Notes under the pieces: model-generated
What the model was told of the DNA's origin: nothing
Database searches by the model: none
Seen by the model: only the letters and a program-made list of their open reading frames with translations
From: Hyphomicrobiales bacterium
Lineage (GTDB): Bacteria > Pseudomonadota > Alphaproteobacteria > Rhizobiales > JACESI01
Length of the DNA stretch: 64,000 nucleotides
Assembly: GCA_039989895.1 (NCBI GenBank)
Contig: JBDXGY010000004.1
Span: forward strand, 147,587-211,586
Direction of reading: 5' to 3'
Position numbers and translations under genes: made by a program
Part shown: one piece after another, positions 45,072-57,136 of the stretch
Layout of the letters: each line of letters opens with the position of its first letter
How positions within the stretch are numbered: the first letter of the stretch is position 1

Positions 45072-48000
45072 ATGCCAAAACGTACAGATATAAAGTCCAT
45101 CCTCATCGTCGGTGCCGGTCCTATTGTGATCGGTCAGGCTTGCGAGTTTGATTATTCAGGAACACAGGCCTGCAAAGCTCTCAAGACTGAAGGCTATCGA
45201 ATTATTCTCGTCAATTCCAATCCAGCCACGATCATGACAGATCCGGAATTGGCTGATGCAACATATATTGAGCCGATCACACCAGACATTGTTGCCAAAA
45301 TTATCGAGAAAGAACGCCCCGACGCTATTTTGCCAACAATGGGCGGCCAAACCGCGCTTAACTGCGCCTTGTCTTTGCGTCGCATGGGTACGCTGGAAAA
45401 ATTTGGCGTCGAAATGATCGGCGCGACTGCCGAAGCGATCGACAAAGCCGAAGATCGCGACCTCTTCCGCACAGCCATGCAGAAAATCGGCCTCGACACA
45501 CCCCGCGCTGCTTTTGTGAACACATCAGACCTCAAAAAACGCTTTGAAGACGAATATGAGCAACGCCGCGCGGCTGTTGAAAGACAAAACGACGCCTCAG
45601 ATAAGATTGAAGAAACCTTGAAAGCCTTCGAAGATCGCTGGCTTGAAGGCGAACGCAACCGTCGTGAAGAGCACCGCCTCACCGCTCAAATGCAAGCTTT
45701 GAAGGCGAGTGAAATCACTGGCCTTCCCGCCATCGTACGCCCAAGCTTCACCATGGGCGGTCAAGGCGGCGGCATCGCCTATACGCTTGAAGAACTTTAT
45801 GATCTCGTGCTCTCCGGCGTTGAAGCATCCCCAACAGACGAAGTTCTGGTTGAAGAAAGTGTGCTTGGTTGGAAAGAATTCGAGATGGAAGTGGTTCGCG
45901 ACAAAGCGGACAATTGCATCATCATCTGTTCAATTGAAAATATTGACCCGATGGGCGTACACACTGGCGACAGTATCACCGTCGCGCCCGCCCTCACTTT
46001 GACCGACAAAGAATACCAAATGATGCGCAATGCCTCGATCGCAGTTCTGCGTGAAATCGGCGTTGAAACCGGTGGTTCAAACGTACAATTCGCGGTCAAC
46101 CCGGCTGATGGCCGTCTCGTCGTCATTGAAATGAACCCACGCGTTTCCCGCTCATCCGCGCTTGCCTCAAAAGCAACCGGCTTCCCGATTGCCAAGGTAG
46201 CCGCTCGTCTTGCTGTGGGCTATACGCTCGATGAGCTTGATAATGACATCACCGGCGGCGCGACACCCGCATCCTTCGAGCCAAGCATCGATTATGTGGT
46301 TACTAAAATTCCGCGCTTTGCCTTTGAAAAATTCCCCGGTGCAAAAGCAAATCTCACCACAGCTATGAAATCTGTTGGTGAAGTCATGGCAATTGGCCGC
46401 ACCTTTACGGAGAGCTTACAAAAAGCCCTGCGCGGTCTTGAAACTGGCCTTGATGGTCTTGATGACATTGAAATCGAAGGCTACCGAGAGGGTCAAGAAA
46501 AAGACGCGATCCGCGCTGCACTCGGCACACCAACCCCCGACCGTCTGTTGCAAGTCGGCCAAGCCATGCGTCTTGGATGGGATAATGAGTTCATCCACTC
46601 GTTCTGCAAAATTGATCCATGGTTCTTAGAGCAAATGCGCGATATTGTAGACATGGAAAACAAACTGCGCGAACACGGCCTGCCGACAACTGAAAAGTCC
46701 ATGCGCGCTGTTAAAGCCATGGGCTTTTCTGACGCACGGCTTGCCAAAATATGCTCAATCACAGAAGAGGATACCCGTAAGCACCGCGAGAATTTCAACG
46801 TGCATCCCGTCTATAAACGCATCGATACATGCGCTGCCGAATTCGCCTCGCCAACCGCCTATATGTATTCCACTTACGAGGTTCCCTTTGCCGGTAGTGT
46901 GCGTTCAGAGGCGCATCCATCTGATCACAAAAAGGTTGTGATCCTAGGCGGCGGACCCAACCGCATCGGCCAAGGTATTGAGTTCGATTATTGTTGTTGT
47001 CATGCCTGTTTCTCTCTCTCAGATGCTGGCTATGAGACCATCATGATAAACTGTAATCCCGAAACAGTTTCGACCGATTACGACACATCAGATCGCCTTT
47101 ATTTTGAACCACTGACCACGGAAGATGTGCTGGAAGTTTTGCGCACAGAGCAACAAGCCGGCACCTTGCATGGCGTCATCGTGCAATTTGGTGGTCAAAC
47201 ACCGCTCAAGCTAGCGAACGATCTAGAAGCCGCAGGCATTCCTATTCTCGGCACCACGCCAGATGCAATTGATCTGGCAGAAGACCGTGATCGCTTCCAA
47301 GCGCTTTTAAATGATCTTGACCTCAAACAACCCAATAACGGCATTGCCCGTTCGCGCGATGAAGCGAAAACCATTATCGATCGCATTGGCTATCCAGCCG
47401 TCATTCGTCCCTCTTATGTTTTGGGTGGGCGCGGCATGGAAATCGTCCGGGATGATGCCCATTTTGAACGCTACATCAATGAGGCAGTTATTGTTTCAGG
47501 TGACACACCCGTCTTGATCGACAGCTATCTAACCAATGCGACTGAGATAGATGTTGATTGTCTATGCGACGGTGAAGATACCTTTGTCTGCGGCATTATG
47601 GAACATATCGAAGAAGCTGGCATTCACTCCGGTGATAGCGCCTGTTCGCTACCGCCGCATTCATTGCCTGATGACATCATTGAAGCACTGAAAGAACAAA
47701 CCCGCGCCATGGCCTTGGCCCTTAAAGTGGGGGGCTTGATGAACGTCCAGTTTGCGGTCAAAGATGGTACAATATACGTCATCGAAGTAAATCCACGCGC
47801 CTCGCGCACCGTGCCTTTTGTTGCCAAGACGATTGGCGAATCTATTGCAAAAATAGCCGCCCGCATCATGGCTGGTGAAAAACTTGCAAGCTTCAATCTC
47901 TCCGATAAACCACTCAGCCATGTTGCCGTCAAAGAAGCGGTCTTCCCGTTTGCTCGCTTCCCAGGCGTTGACACTGTGCTTGGCCCCGAAATGCGTTCAA

Positions 48001-48479
48001 CCGGCGAAGTCATGGGTCTTGATAAGAGCTTCCCGATCGCCTTTGCAAAATCACAACTTGGCGCCGGCGCCAATGTGCCAACGTCTGGCAATGTATTTGT
48101 CTCTATACGCTCAAACGACAAACCGCTCATTCTCGATGCGATGAAACTGTTGCAAAAAACAGGGTTCAAAATCATCGCAACGAGCGGCACCCAGTCTTAT
48201 CTGCAAGAACACGGAATTGACGCAAAGCGCATCAATAAAGTGCTTGAAGGCCGCCCGCACGTGGTCGATGCAATTAAAAATGGTGAGATTCAACTGGTGT
48301 TTAATACGACCGAAGGCTCAAAAGCACTTGCAGATAGTCGCTCACTGCGTCAGGCTGCTCTTCTAAATAAAGTTCCGTATTACACAACACTCTCGGGCTC
48401 GGTAGCCGCTGCTCAAGGTATTGAGGCATATGCCAATGACGACGTCGAAGTACGTTCGTTACAATCTTATTTCTCATAA
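45072..48479 (+). CDS. carB: Carbamoyl-phosphate synthase large subunit
   Basis: A 1135-residue protein with the two ATP-grasp halves (each with [12 protein letters not shown] or [12 protein letters not shown]) and the terminal allosteric domain ([20 protein letters not shown]). Compared with the roughly 1073-residue E. coli protein there is an insertion after residue 160 (a charged segment, [15 protein letters not shown]), typical of rhizobial CarB. The frame extends to a TTG at 44997 that would lie in the terminator; [19 protein letters not shown] at 45072 matches the family start. Confidence 0.97.
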   Translation: MPKRTDIKSILIVGAGPIVIGQACEFDYSGTQACKALKTEGYRIILVNSNPATIMTDPELADATYIEPITPDIVAKIIEKERPDAILPTMGGQTALNCALSLRRMGTLEKFGVEMIGATAEAIDKAEDRDLFRTAMQKIGLDTPRAAFVNTSDLKKRFEDEYEQRRAAVERQNDASDKIEETLKAFEDRWLEGERNRREEHRLTAQMQALKASEITGLPAIVRPSFTMGGQGGGIAYTLEELYDLVLSGVEASPTDEVLVEESVLGWKEFEMEVVRDKADNCIIICSIENIDPMGVHTGDSITVAPALTLTDKEYQMMRNASIAVLREIGVETGGSNVQFAVNPADGRLVVIEMNPRVSRSSALASKATGFPIAKVAARLAVGYTLDELDNDITGGATPASFEPSIDYVVTKIPRFAFEKFPGAKANLTTAMKSVGEVMAIGRTFTESLQKALRGLETGLDGLDDIEIEGYREGQEKDAIRAALGTPTPDRLLQVGQAMRLGWDNEFIHSFCKIDPWFLEQMRDIVDMENKLREHGLPTTEKSMRAVKAMGFSDARLAKICSITEEDTRKHRENFNVHPVYKRIDTCAAEFASPTAYMYSTYEVPFAGSVRSEAHPSDHKKVVILGGGPNRIGQGIEFDYCCCHACFSLSDAGYETIMINCNPETVSTDYDTSDRLYFEPLTTEDVLEVLRTEQQAGTLHGVIVQFGGQTPLKLANDLEAAGIPILGTTPDAIDLAEDRDRFQALLNDLDLKQPNNGIARSRDEAKTIIDRIGYPAVIRPSYVLGGRGMEIVRDDAHFERYINEAVIVSGDTPVLIDSYLTNATEIDVDCLCDGEDTFVCGIMEHIEEAGIHSGDSACSLPPHSLPDDIIEALKEQTRAMALALKVGGLMNVQFAVKDGTIYVIEVNPRASRTVPFVAKTIGESIAKIAARIMAGEKLASFNLSDKPLSHVAVKEAVFPFARFPGVDTVLGPEMRSTGEVMGLDKSFPIAFAKSQLGAGANVPTSGNVFVSIRSNDKPLILDAMKLLQKTGFKIIATSGTQSYLQEHGIDAKRINKVLEGRPHVVDAIKNGEIQLVFNTTEGSKALADSRSLRQAALLNKVPYYTTLSGSVAAAQGIEAYANDDVEVRSLQSYFS

Positions 48480-48522
48480 GCTTTGATCATCTACCCACAA
48501 AAGACAAAATAGGAGAAGTCCA

Positions 48523-48999
48523 ATGGTCGAAAAAGTACCAATGACCATTAGCGGTTATAAAATGCTGGAAGAAGAACTGAAAGATCGCCAGCAGAATATA
48601 CGTCAACGCATCATCAGCGAGATTGAAGAAGCGCGCGCCCATGGTGACCTTTCTGAAAACGCCGAATATCATGCTGCTAAAGAAGCCCAGAGCATGAATG
48701 AAGGTCGCATTATGGAGCTTGAGGACAAACTTGGCCGTGCGGAAATAATTGATACTTCAAAAATGACGGGCAGTATCATCAGATTTGGAGCAACTGTGAA
48801 ACTGGTTGATGAAGATACCGACGAGGAAAAAACCTACCAAATTGTTGGTGATCTCGAATCGGATCTGAAACTGGGAAAAATTTCCATCTCATCCCCCATC
48901 GCCCGCGCTATGATAGGCAAAGAAGTCGGTGATTCAATCGAAGTAACCGCGCCGGGTGGCACAAAAGCCTATGAAATCCTTGAAGTGAATTATATCTAG
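48523..48999 (+). CDS. greA: Transcription elongation factor GreA
   Basis: A 158-residue protein with the coiled-coil ([19 protein letters not shown], then [21 protein letters not shown], bearing the acidic tip DLSENAEY) and the FKBP-like C-terminal domain ([15 protein letters not shown]). GreA makes RNA polymerase cleave backtracked RNA. AGGAGAAGTCC precedes the ATG. It follows carB by 43 bases. Confidence 0.97.
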   Translation: MVEKVPMTISGYKMLEEELKDRQQNIRQRIISEIEEARAHGDLSENAEYHAAKEAQSMNEGRIMELEDKLGRAEIIDTSKMTGSIIRFGATVKLVDEDTDEEKTYQIVGDLESDLKLGKISISSPIARAMIGKEVGDSIEVTAPGGTKAYEILEVNYI

Positions 49000-49015
49000 G
49001 ACCCGTCCCACTTAA

Positions 49016-49177
49016 TTAACCTGCATTCGCATTCAATATGACAAGAGATACAAGGAAAAGCTTGAAGAGAAAGGCCTGATTAAGCCGCACCACACAACTC
49101 TGATTGCTGCTCACGGTCAGACCTTGGACGCCATGCCCGAAATAATATCTAAGATTAGACGCTATTTTGAACAATAG
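49016..49177 (+). pseudogene. Possible remnant of an unidentified coding gene
   Basis: A 54-codon open frame between greA and trxB runs from just after an in-frame TAA (49013-49015) to TAG (49175-49177), with no usable start. It reads QYDKRYKEKLEEKGLIKPHH followed by TTLIAAHGQTLDAMPEI and a basic end (SKIRRYFEQ). This resembles a helical tail of a real protein, but I do not recognise the family. It may be a decayed gene or chance. Confidence 0.3.
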
Positions 49178-49320
49178 TTCCTTGTAGGATTCCCCCAAAA
49201 GCTCAATTTATCAAACAACATCCACAGCCAATTGGGTTTTGTCCCCCAGTGCGCTTGACCACGCCCATGACAAAGGCATTATCACCGAGACAAACGATAA
49301 CAATTATAAAGAGCTGACCA

Positions 49321-50283
49321 ATGCACACCAAAGTCCTCATTATTGGCTCCGGCCCCGCTGGTTACACAGCAGCTGTTTACGCAGCACGCGCAATGTTGGC
49401 GCCTGTCCTTGTGACAGGCATAGAACAAGGGGGCCAACTGACCATCACCACTGAAGTTGAAAACTATCCTGGCTTTGCCGATCCCATTCAAGGGCCATGG
49501 CTGATGGAACAGATGAAAGCACAAGCTGAAAATGTCGGGACCAAACTGGTAAGTGACACAATTGTCAGCTTTGATACACAAAGCCGCCCTTTCAAAGCTG
49601 TAGGCGATAGCGGCGAGACTTACACCGCTGATACAGTCATCATTGCAACTGGCGCCAAAGCAAAATGGCTTGGCATTCCATCAGAACAAACGTTTATGGG
49701 CTTTGGGGTATCAGCTTGCGCTACCTGCGATGGGTTTTTCTATCGTGACAAAAAAGTTGCCGTTGTCGGCGGCGGCAATACAGCCGTGGAAGAGGCGCTT
49801 TATCTTGCCAATCTCGCAGAGAAAGTAATCCTTATTCATCGTCGTGACGAATTGCGGTCTGAAAAGATTTTACAAGAACGCTTATTTGCAAATCCAAAGA
49901 TTGAAGTGATGTGGGACAGCGCCCTTGAAGAGATTACTGGCGAGCAGAAAATCCCACCTTCGGTGACCGGTCTTAATATCAAAAACACAAAAACTGGTGA
50001 AATCAGCGCAATCGACATAGACGGCGTTTTCATAGCCATCGGCCACGCACCTGCAGTTAGCCTTTTCAAAGACAAAATGAAGATGCGCGACAATGGCTAT
50101 CTTTGGACCGCCCCAGACTCAACCGCCACAGATATTCCCGGCGTTTTTGCAGCTGGCGATGTGACGGACGATATTTATCGACAAGCTGTAACGGCAGCGG
50201 GTTTGGGTTGTATGGCAGCACTTGAAGCAGAAAAATTTATCGCTGAGAACGAAACTAAACTTGCCGAAGAAGCAGCAGAATAA
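49321..50283 (+). CDS. trxB: Thioredoxin reductase
   Basis: A 320-residue low-molecular-weight flavoprotein. The FAD loop is IGSGPAGYTAAVYAARA and the redox-active cysteines CATC are at about residues 137-140. The NADPH loop is VVGGGNTAVEEALYL and the C-terminal FAD motif FAAGDVTDDIYRQAVTAAG. It reduces thioredoxin with NADPH. The next gene is the LysR regulator 21 bases away, a conserved rhizobial pair. Confidence 0.96.
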   Translation: MHTKVLIIGSGPAGYTAAVYAARAMLAPVLVTGIEQGGQLTITTEVENYPGFADPIQGPWLMEQMKAQAENVGTKLVSDTIVSFDTQSRPFKAVGDSGETYTADTVIIATGAKAKWLGIPSEQTFMGFGVSACATCDGFFYRDKKVAVVGGGNTAVEEALYLANLAEKVILIHRRDELRSEKILQERLFANPKIEVMWDSALEEITGEQKIPPSVTGLNIKNTKTGEISAIDIDGVFIAIGHAPAVSLFKDKMKMRDNGYLWTAPDSTATDIPGVFAAGDVTDDIYRQAVTAAGLGCMAALEAEKFIAENETKLAEEAAE

Positions 50284-50304
50284 CCACTTTAGGGACACAT
50301 AAAG

Positions 50305-51195
50305 ATGGATTGGGATAAACTGCGAATTTTTCACGCCACAGCAGAAGCAGGTAGCTTTACCCATGCTGGTGACACCTTGAATCTCAGCCAGTCAGCAGTA
50401 AGTCGTCAAGTCAGTGCCCTTGAATACGATCTTGGCGTCACTTTATTTAATCGTCATGCCCGTGGCCTTGTTTTAACAGAACAAGGCGATGATCTTTTTC
50501 GTACTGCCCATGATGTCTTCATGAATTTGGAAGCGGCTAAAATGCGGCTGACAGATAGCAAGGAACGGCCAACAGGCACCTTGCGTGTCACCACCAATGT
50601 CGGTCTTGGCAGCACATGGCTTATCGCACGGATCAATAACTTTATTGATCTCTATCCGGAAATTGACCTACAACTACAATTGGTTGATACAGAACTCGAT
50701 CTCAATAAGCGTGAATCAGATGTTGCTATTCGCCTGCATCAACCAACACAACCTGACCTCATTCAACGCAAGCTTTTCACGGTCCATTTTCACCTCTATG
50801 CCTCAGCAGATTATCTCAAACGCTTCGGTCCTTTTACCGATCTCAAAGATATAGATAAACACCGTATTGTCGCCTTTGGGAGACCAACGCCAGACCACCT
50901 TAAAGACCTAAACTGGATGCTGCGCGTCAATATGGAAGGGCGCAATGAACGCACGCCCACCCTCACCGTCAATAATTTGCAAGCCATGAAAAAAGCGGCC
51001 CAACGCGGTGTTGGCGTTGCTTTGCTACCTGATTATGTTGTCGACAAAGAACCAGGGCTTGTGCAGCTTCCTGTTACTGGCGATGTGCCGTCCTTTGATT
51101 CCTACTTCGTCTACACTGAAGACATGCGCTCATCCGCACGCGTTCAAGCCTTCCGAGATTTTCTCGTATCCGAAGCACAAAAATGGGCGTTTTAA
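50305..51195 (+). CDS. LysR-family regulator, LsrB/VtlR type
   Basis: A 296-residue LysR protein with the helix-turn-helix AEAGSFTHAGDTLNLSQSAV near the start and a substrate-binding domain of the LysR fold. Its place directly after trxB matches lsrB of Sinorhizobium and vtlR of Brucella. In those relatives it affects redox stress, surface polysaccharide and small-RNA/DUF1127 genes. I see no cysteine in the whole protein, so cysteine redox sensing reported for an LsrB relative cannot apply. Confidence 0.85.
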   Translation: MDWDKLRIFHATAEAGSFTHAGDTLNLSQSAVSRQVSALEYDLGVTLFNRHARGLVLTEQGDDLFRTAHDVFMNLEAAKMRLTDSKERPTGTLRVTTNVGLGSTWLIARINNFIDLYPEIDLQLQLVDTELDLNKRESDVAIRLHQPTQPDLIQRKLFTVHFHLYASADYLKRFGPFTDLKDIDKHRIVAFGRPTPDHLKDLNWMLRVNMEGRNERTPTLTVNNLQAMKKAAQRGVGVALLPDYVVDKEPGLVQLPVTGDVPSFDSYFVYTEDMRSSARVQAFRDFLVSEAQKWAF

Positions 51196-51248
51196 GGCGC
51201 TCAACCAAGGCTTGACCTTGTGGTCTAAATAGACAGCACCAAAATGCA

Positions 51249-51273
51249 CATCCCAAGACCAAGTCTTGGGATG
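51249..51273. terminator. Hairpin between convergent lysR and msrP genes
   Basis: A perfect 11-base-pair stem (CATCCCAAGAC/GTCTTGGGATG) with a three-base loop lies between the two converging genes. U-runs are poor on both strands (ATTTT on the minus strand), so it is a moderate bidirectional terminator. Confidence 0.6.
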
Positions 51274-51301
51274 ATGATGAAGAAAGTTTGCGGCTCAAAT
51301 C

Positions 51302-52321
51302 TTATGTATAAAGGCGCTCACTGCTTGGAATATCTTTATAAAGATCAGCCACATACTCGCCATAGCCGTTAAACATGAGCGTTGGCACTTTGTTGCCGGT
51401 TTGCAAAACGCGCTCTTGTGCTTGGCTCCAGCGACGGTGATTGACTTCCGGATTCACATTCGCCCAGAAACCATATTCTGCATCTTGCAATGATTCCCAA
51501 AAGCTAACCGGGCGCTTATCCGTGAATGTAAATTTCACAAGCGACTTGATCGATTTGAAACCATATTTCCATGGCACAGCAAGACGCAGCGGCGCCCCAA
51601 ATTGTTTGGCCATTGGCTTGCCATATGTACCCGTTACAAGGAATGTCAGCTCATTCATGGCCTCTGCCATGGTCAAGCCCTCAACATAAGGCCAAGGCTG
51701 ATAGGTCGCGCGCTGACCGCTAGCCATTTCTGGATCGTGAAATGTTTCCATACGCACATATTTTGCTGACGAGAGAGGTTTAGCAAAGTTGATCAATTCA
51801 GACATTTGAAAACCAGACCAAGGAATCGTCATAGACCACGCCTCGACACAACGATGGCGATAAAGCCGTTCTTCGAGTTTCATCTTAGGGATCAATGTAT
51901 CGATATCGACCGTTTGTTCTTTTTCCACCATGCCATCAAAGGTGATGGTCCAAGGCCGTGTCTGCAAAGCTTGTGCTGCACGGGCAATGCGTTTGTGAGA
52001 GCCAAACTCATAAAAGTTATTGTAGGATTCATTCACGTCTTGCGGGGTCAGTTCACGATCAAGTTTGTATTTCTGATTGCGACGCATGGGATAAAATTTC
52101 AATGTGGGATCCGGCTTTGCATCGCTCGCGGTTTCTTCGCTTCCAAAAATTGAATCAATCCAGTCACCCACTGTGCTTTGAGCCTGTGCTTGATCTGGAA
52201 GTATGAGGCTACCCGCAGCAAGGCCTCCAGCCGCCACAAGCTGGCGGCGGTTCAGATAGTCACTTTCAGGAGTTGCCTGATTTTCAGGGATTTCCCAGCC
52301 GCGAGGTTTTTTGATAAGCAT
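51302..52321 (-). CDS. msrP: Periplasmic methionine-sulfoxide reductase catalytic subunit MsrP
   Basis: Molybdopterin oxidoreductase of 339 residues. The twin-arginine signal (NRRQLVAAGG) precedes the sulfite-oxidase-type domain, in which Cys158 in YRHRCVEAWS is the Mo ligand. MsrP repairs oxidised methionine in envelope proteins and normally receives electrons from the haem membrane partner MsrQ. No msrQ is adjacent on either side. The GTG at 52333 is rejected because GGAG just behind it is the site for ATG 52321. Confidence 0.9.
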   Translation of the reverse strand: MLIKKPRGWEIPENQATPESDYLNRRQLVAAGGLAAGSLILPDQAQAQSTVGDWIDSIFGSEETASDAKPDPTLKFYPMRRNQKYKLDRELTPQDVNESYNNFYEFGSHKRIARAAQALQTRPWTITFDGMVEKEQTVDIDTLIPKMKLEERLYRHRCVEAWSMTIPWSGFQMSELINFAKPLSSAKYVRMETFHDPEMASGQRATYQPWPYVEGLTMAEAMNELTFLVTGTYGKPMAKQFGAPLRLAVPWKYGFKSIKSLVKFTFTDKRPVSFWESLQDAEYGFWANVNPEVNHRRWSQAQERVLQTGNKVPTLMFNGYGEYVADLYKDIPSSERLYT

Positions 52322-52465
52322 AACAATCTCCACAACAGTGTATAAGCGTCAAAATACGCTCTTTATTCATTATAATATACGTCGAGGAAACTGAACAAGC
52401 GCCCAACAGCGACAACATTTAGTGGAAAGTTTAATCAACATTACGTTACGAACACGTGAACACTT

Positions 52466-52903
52466 TCATAAAGGCCGCTGCATATGCCGATGCGGAATCT
52501 CCGCTTCCTCATATTGTTCACCATAAGCCACAAAGCCGATCTTTTCATAAAAAGGAACTGCATAACTCTGAGCATCGAGCTTAGCATTGCTAATATTTGC
52601 CTGTTTTCGCCCCCATGACAGCATAAAATTCACAAGATCAAAGCCTACGTTACGCCCGCGCATTTCTTTTAAAATAGCGATGCGCTGTAGTTTGATGATG
52701 TCATCATAGATCTGTGCCCGAGCTGTACCAATATCACGACCCGTTTTCTCATCAACCGCAATAAAATGAAACGCCCCATCATCCAGCGCGTCCCATTCAA
52801 TCGATGGGTCAATTGCTTGCTCAACAACAAAAACCTCCTGACGAATGGCATGAGCGCGGACAATCATTGCCGCCTCCTTGCCAACCTCAAAGCGAAGCGT
52901 CAA
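52466..52903 (-). CDS. GNAT-family N-acetyltransferase
   Basis: A 145-residue GNAT protein. The acetyl-CoA loop resembles LQRIAILKEMRGRNVGFDLV, followed by LDAQSYAVPFYEKIGF. Substrate unknown. It ends just upstream of the oppositely placed region and starts nine bases after the aminotransferase stop on the same strand, so the two may be co-transcribed. Confidence 0.85.
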   Translation of the reverse strand: MTLRFEVGKEAAMIVRAHAIRQEVFVVEQAIDPSIEWDALDDGAFHFIAVDEKTGRDIGTARAQIYDDIIKLQRIAILKEMRGRNVGFDLVNFMLSWGRKQANISNAKLDAQSYAVPFYEKIGFVAYGEQYEEAEIPHRHMQRPL

Positions 52904-52912
52904 AACAAGCCT

Positions 52913-54157
<1,245 letters not shown>

Positions 54158-54355
54158 CTACGCCTGAAGTAGCTTGAATACAAGCCTGTAAAAACATAGT
54201 TTCCATCATTTTCTCTGATGTATAGAGTTAAAAAATCATGTGAGCGAAACGCCTAATTTTATAAGAACAAAAATGCTGGCCAATCACAGCCAGAATATGA
54301 GAACGGCACAATATTGTCTAAATCAAATGCCATAAACACCACCATGGAGAAACAC

Positions 54356-55516
54356 ATGTTGTTAGCCGCATATATAAAACGGCACACACGCGAACGCATG
54401 AGCGCCGTAATATTGGCACTCATCCTTCCATTATTCATGCACCAGCCAGCCTATGCGCAAGAGCCACAGATACACCCATCGCAAGATTATAAAATCAAGG
54501 TTGAGGTCTTAACCAATAAACTCAACACGCCGTGGGGTATGGAATTTCTGCCTGATGGTTCCATGTTGATTACAGAGCGCGGCGGCACAATGCGGCACTT
54601 GAACAATGGTGTGCTTACAAAGCCTATAAAAGGGGTTCCCAAAGTAACCTCCAAAGGACAAGGCGGATTACTTGATGTTGCCATAGATCCCGATTTCTCA
54701 TCGAACAACTATGTCTACCTGTCTTTTTCTGAACCCGGCAAAAAGGGGGCAGGCACAGCAGTGGCTCGAGGTAAGTTCAATGGGCAGATATTTGAAAATA
54801 TGACTGTCATTTACCGACAAAAAAACAAAACCCGTTCTGGCTTGCATTTCGGTTCGCGGCTAGTCTTCGCCAAAGATGGCACCTTGTTTGTGACTCATGG
54901 TGATCGAGGAAAAGGAAAACGCGCGCAAGATCCGTTTGATCATGCCGGTTCACTCATTCGCATCAACAAGGATGGAAGTATCCCACCAGACAATCCCTTT
55001 GCTAATGGGACAAAAGCCCTGCCAGAAATCTGGTCCATCGGCCATCGCAACATGCAAGGCGCTGCTATTCATCCCAAAACAGGTGACATCTGGACTGTAG
55101 AGCACGGGGCACGGGGCGGCGATGAAATCAACAGACCTCAAGCTGCTAAAAACTATGGTTGGCCGATCATTTCATATGGCCGTCACTATTCAGGATTGAA
55201 AATCGGCGAAGGCACAACAAAGCAAGGCCTAGAGCAACCGCGTCACTTCTGGGACCCATCAATTGCACCGTCTGGCTTGGCATTTTATCAAGGCGAAGCA
55301 TTCGAAAAGTGGAATGGCGATTTACTCGTCGGGTCCTTAAAATTTCAAATGTTGTCAAGACTCAAAATGCAAGGAGGCAAGATAGTTAGTGAAGAGCGTT
55401 TACTTGCAGGCGCTTATGGACGTATAAGGGATGTTAATAATGGCCCTGATGGTGCGATCTATCTATTAATAGACGATGATGAAGGCATGCTTTTAAAGCT
55501 TGTACCAGCAGGCTAG
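54356..55516 (+). CDS. PQQ-type soluble sugar dehydrogenase-like protein
   Basis: An exported protein of about 386 residues with a signal peptide (HQPAYAQE) and a six-bladed propeller of the glucose/sorbosone dehydrogenase type. Motifs include TPWGMEFLPDGSMLITERGG, LLDVAIDPDF, LHFGSRLVFAKDGTLFVTHGDR, SIGHRNMQG and EHGARGGDEINR. It probably oxidises aldoses or sugar-like compounds with PQQ; relatives such as YliI act on aldose sugars. GGAGA before the ATG at 54356 favours that start over 54314. Confidence 0.87.
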   Translation: MLLAAYIKRHTRERMSAVILALILPLFMHQPAYAQEPQIHPSQDYKIKVEVLTNKLNTPWGMEFLPDGSMLITERGGTMRHLNNGVLTKPIKGVPKVTSKGQGGLLDVAIDPDFSSNNYVYLSFSEPGKKGAGTAVARGKFNGQIFENMTVIYRQKNKTRSGLHFGSRLVFAKDGTLFVTHGDRGKGKRAQDPFDHAGSLIRINKDGSIPPDNPFANGTKALPEIWSIGHRNMQGAAIHPKTGDIWTVEHGARGGDEINRPQAAKNYGWPIISYGRHYSGLKIGEGTTKQGLEQPRHFWDPSIAPSGLAFYQGEAFEKWNGDLLVGSLKFQMLSRLKMQGGKIVSEERLLAGAYGRIRDVNNGPDGAIYLLIDDDEGMLLKLVPAG

Positions 55517-55560
55517 ACAAAAATAATAATAAAGAGTCACCTAAAAGGTCTTTTACAACT

Positions 55561-56085
55561 ATGAGCCGCATCAAGAAAATACTATGGGCCGCACTCGGTG
55601 TGACTGTTGTAGTGCCAATTGCTATTTTCTTTCATTCCCCAGAATCCTTTTGGCAGCGCCTCGCAGGGTCACCAGATTTGGGCCCTACCAACTTTGCACG
55701 CTTGACAAAATCACCAAAGCCAAACCAACATCTCATCTGTCCGCCAAGTGTGTGCACTCTTGAACCGTCGGATCAAAAAGCCAAAAATTATCAGGTAGAT
55801 GCCGTGACATTGAAACTACGGTTCATTGCTACGATTGGTACAGACAACATCGAAATCGTAGAGAACAGTGACAATGTCTTACGCTTCATTGTCCGCACAC
55901 CTTTTTTTAAGTTTCCAGATACGGTTAGTGTTGCCTTTTTCCCCACCGATAATGGCTCCACTTTTGCCCTTTATTCACGCTCACAACTTGGCTATTTCGA
56001 TCTCGATACAAATAGACTGCGTGCACAAAAGTGGCTGGCGGAATTGGACAAGCTCATTTCACAAGAGACAGATCGCAACAAATAG
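55561..56085 (+). CDS. DUF1499 family protein
   Basis: A 174-residue protein with a short hydrophobic N-terminal anchor (WAALGVTVVVPIAIFF) and a DUF1499 domain, seen in DAVTLKLRFIATIGTDNIEIVE and SVAFFPTDNGSTFALYSRSQLGYFDLDTN. No function is established. It starts 45 bases after the sugar dehydrogenase and is probably in the same transcript. Confidence 0.85.
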   Translation: MSRIKKILWAALGVTVVVPIAIFFHSPESFWQRLAGSPDLGPTNFARLTKSPKPNQHLICPPSVCTLEPSDQKAKNYQVDAVTLKLRFIATIGTDNIEIVENSDNVLRFIVRTPFFKFPDTVSVAFFPTDNGSTFALYSRSQLGYFDLDTNRLRAQKWLAELDKLISQETDRNK

Positions 56086-56139
56086 CTTGGCCATACCCTA
56101 GTCTGTCACACAGGCAAGCATCTGGCCGTGTCGCTTAAA

Positions 56140-56982
56140 TCATAAAGCTGATTGTCTTATTTCTTTAGAAAAAGCCAACGGGGTTAAAGCCGCTGCTGAA
56201 GTAACCGCATCATGCAGTTTTTGTTGTTTAAGAAGTACGCCCTCGTCGCTCACAGCACCCTCAATAAATCCTTTTTTTGCGAGAAATTTATCCGTAAACC
56301 CCGTCAGAATATAAGATATATCCCATGGCAGAGTATCCGGTATTTTTTCATTGATGGAGTTCGCAAGTTCGCTTGTACAATTATGGAAGAGTGAATTATA
56401 AAACCGTGGCATTTTTTCAAGCATGATTGTGTCTCTCACCATCGCGCGAAACACATATTGCGCTTGTTCAGCAGATACATTGAGTTGATATCCGCGCTGA
56501 CTCTCACGGATACTCCAGCTTTGCGACACCAAGTCCTTTTCCGTACCCCAGATATAAATCAGTTCGAAGCGATTGAAAATTCCGCCCACAGCTGAGAACT
56601 TCTCACCGTTAACACGCCGCGCCTCCACCGAGACACCGATAGGCGCATAACCACTTTCTTCTTCAAACTCAAAGACTAGAAACGTATGGGCAATACCGCG
56701 ATAAGCTGGGAATGGCTCAATATAAAATCGTAAGCCCGATACTTTGCTAAAATCGAATGACGCTGTTTGCCATGACCGAACAGCCTCATCATCACGCCGC
56801 CATGTCCAATTGCGCAGGTTGGCAAAGTGAACCATGTTATCCTTTTCGCTCACACCAGAAAGGCGCGACATCTCAGGCGCCCAATCTCGATCAGCCTGTG
56901 GTGTTTTAAAAACCACAAAACAGGCCCAAACGAAAGCTACAGTCAAAATCGCAAAGATCGTTTTTCGAAACATAAAAGCCAA
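56140..56982 (-). CDS. DUF4105 (Lnb-like) membrane-anchored protein
   Basis: A 280-residue protein with an N-terminal membrane segment (KTIFAILTVAFVWACFVVF) and a DUF4105 domain, with YRGIAHTFLVFEF (a conserved histidine) and YNSLFHNCTSELANSI, where His-Asn-Cys resembles a cysteine-peptidase or transacylase active site. Relatives were linked to lipoprotein processing (Lnb). The outward orientation suggests the active domain faces the periplasm. Confidence 0.8.
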   Translation of the reverse strand: MAFMFRKTIFAILTVAFVWACFVVFKTPQADRDWAPEMSRLSGVSEKDNMVHFANLRNWTWRRDDEAVRSWQTASFDFSKVSGLRFYIEPFPAYRGIAHTFLVFEFEEESGYAPIGVSVEARRVNGEKFSAVGGIFNRFELIYIWGTEKDLVSQSWSIRESQRGYQLNVSAEQAQYVFRAMVRDTIMLEKMPRFYNSLFHNCTSELANSINEKIPDTLPWDISYILTGFTDKFLAKKGFIEGAVSDEGVLLKQQKLHDAVTSAAALTPLAFSKEIRQSAL

Positions 56983-57136
56983 CCCAAAAAGTACAAAGAC
57001 CGTGAGTCCGCACCCACTCTCCTATCTATAGACTATAATTGGGAAGCCTCCTAGAAACCTGTTATGATTGAGAGCATATAATGGCCAAGCAAAAATAAAC
57101 ATTTGCCTCAGTCAATGAAAACGCCATATTGCCCCT

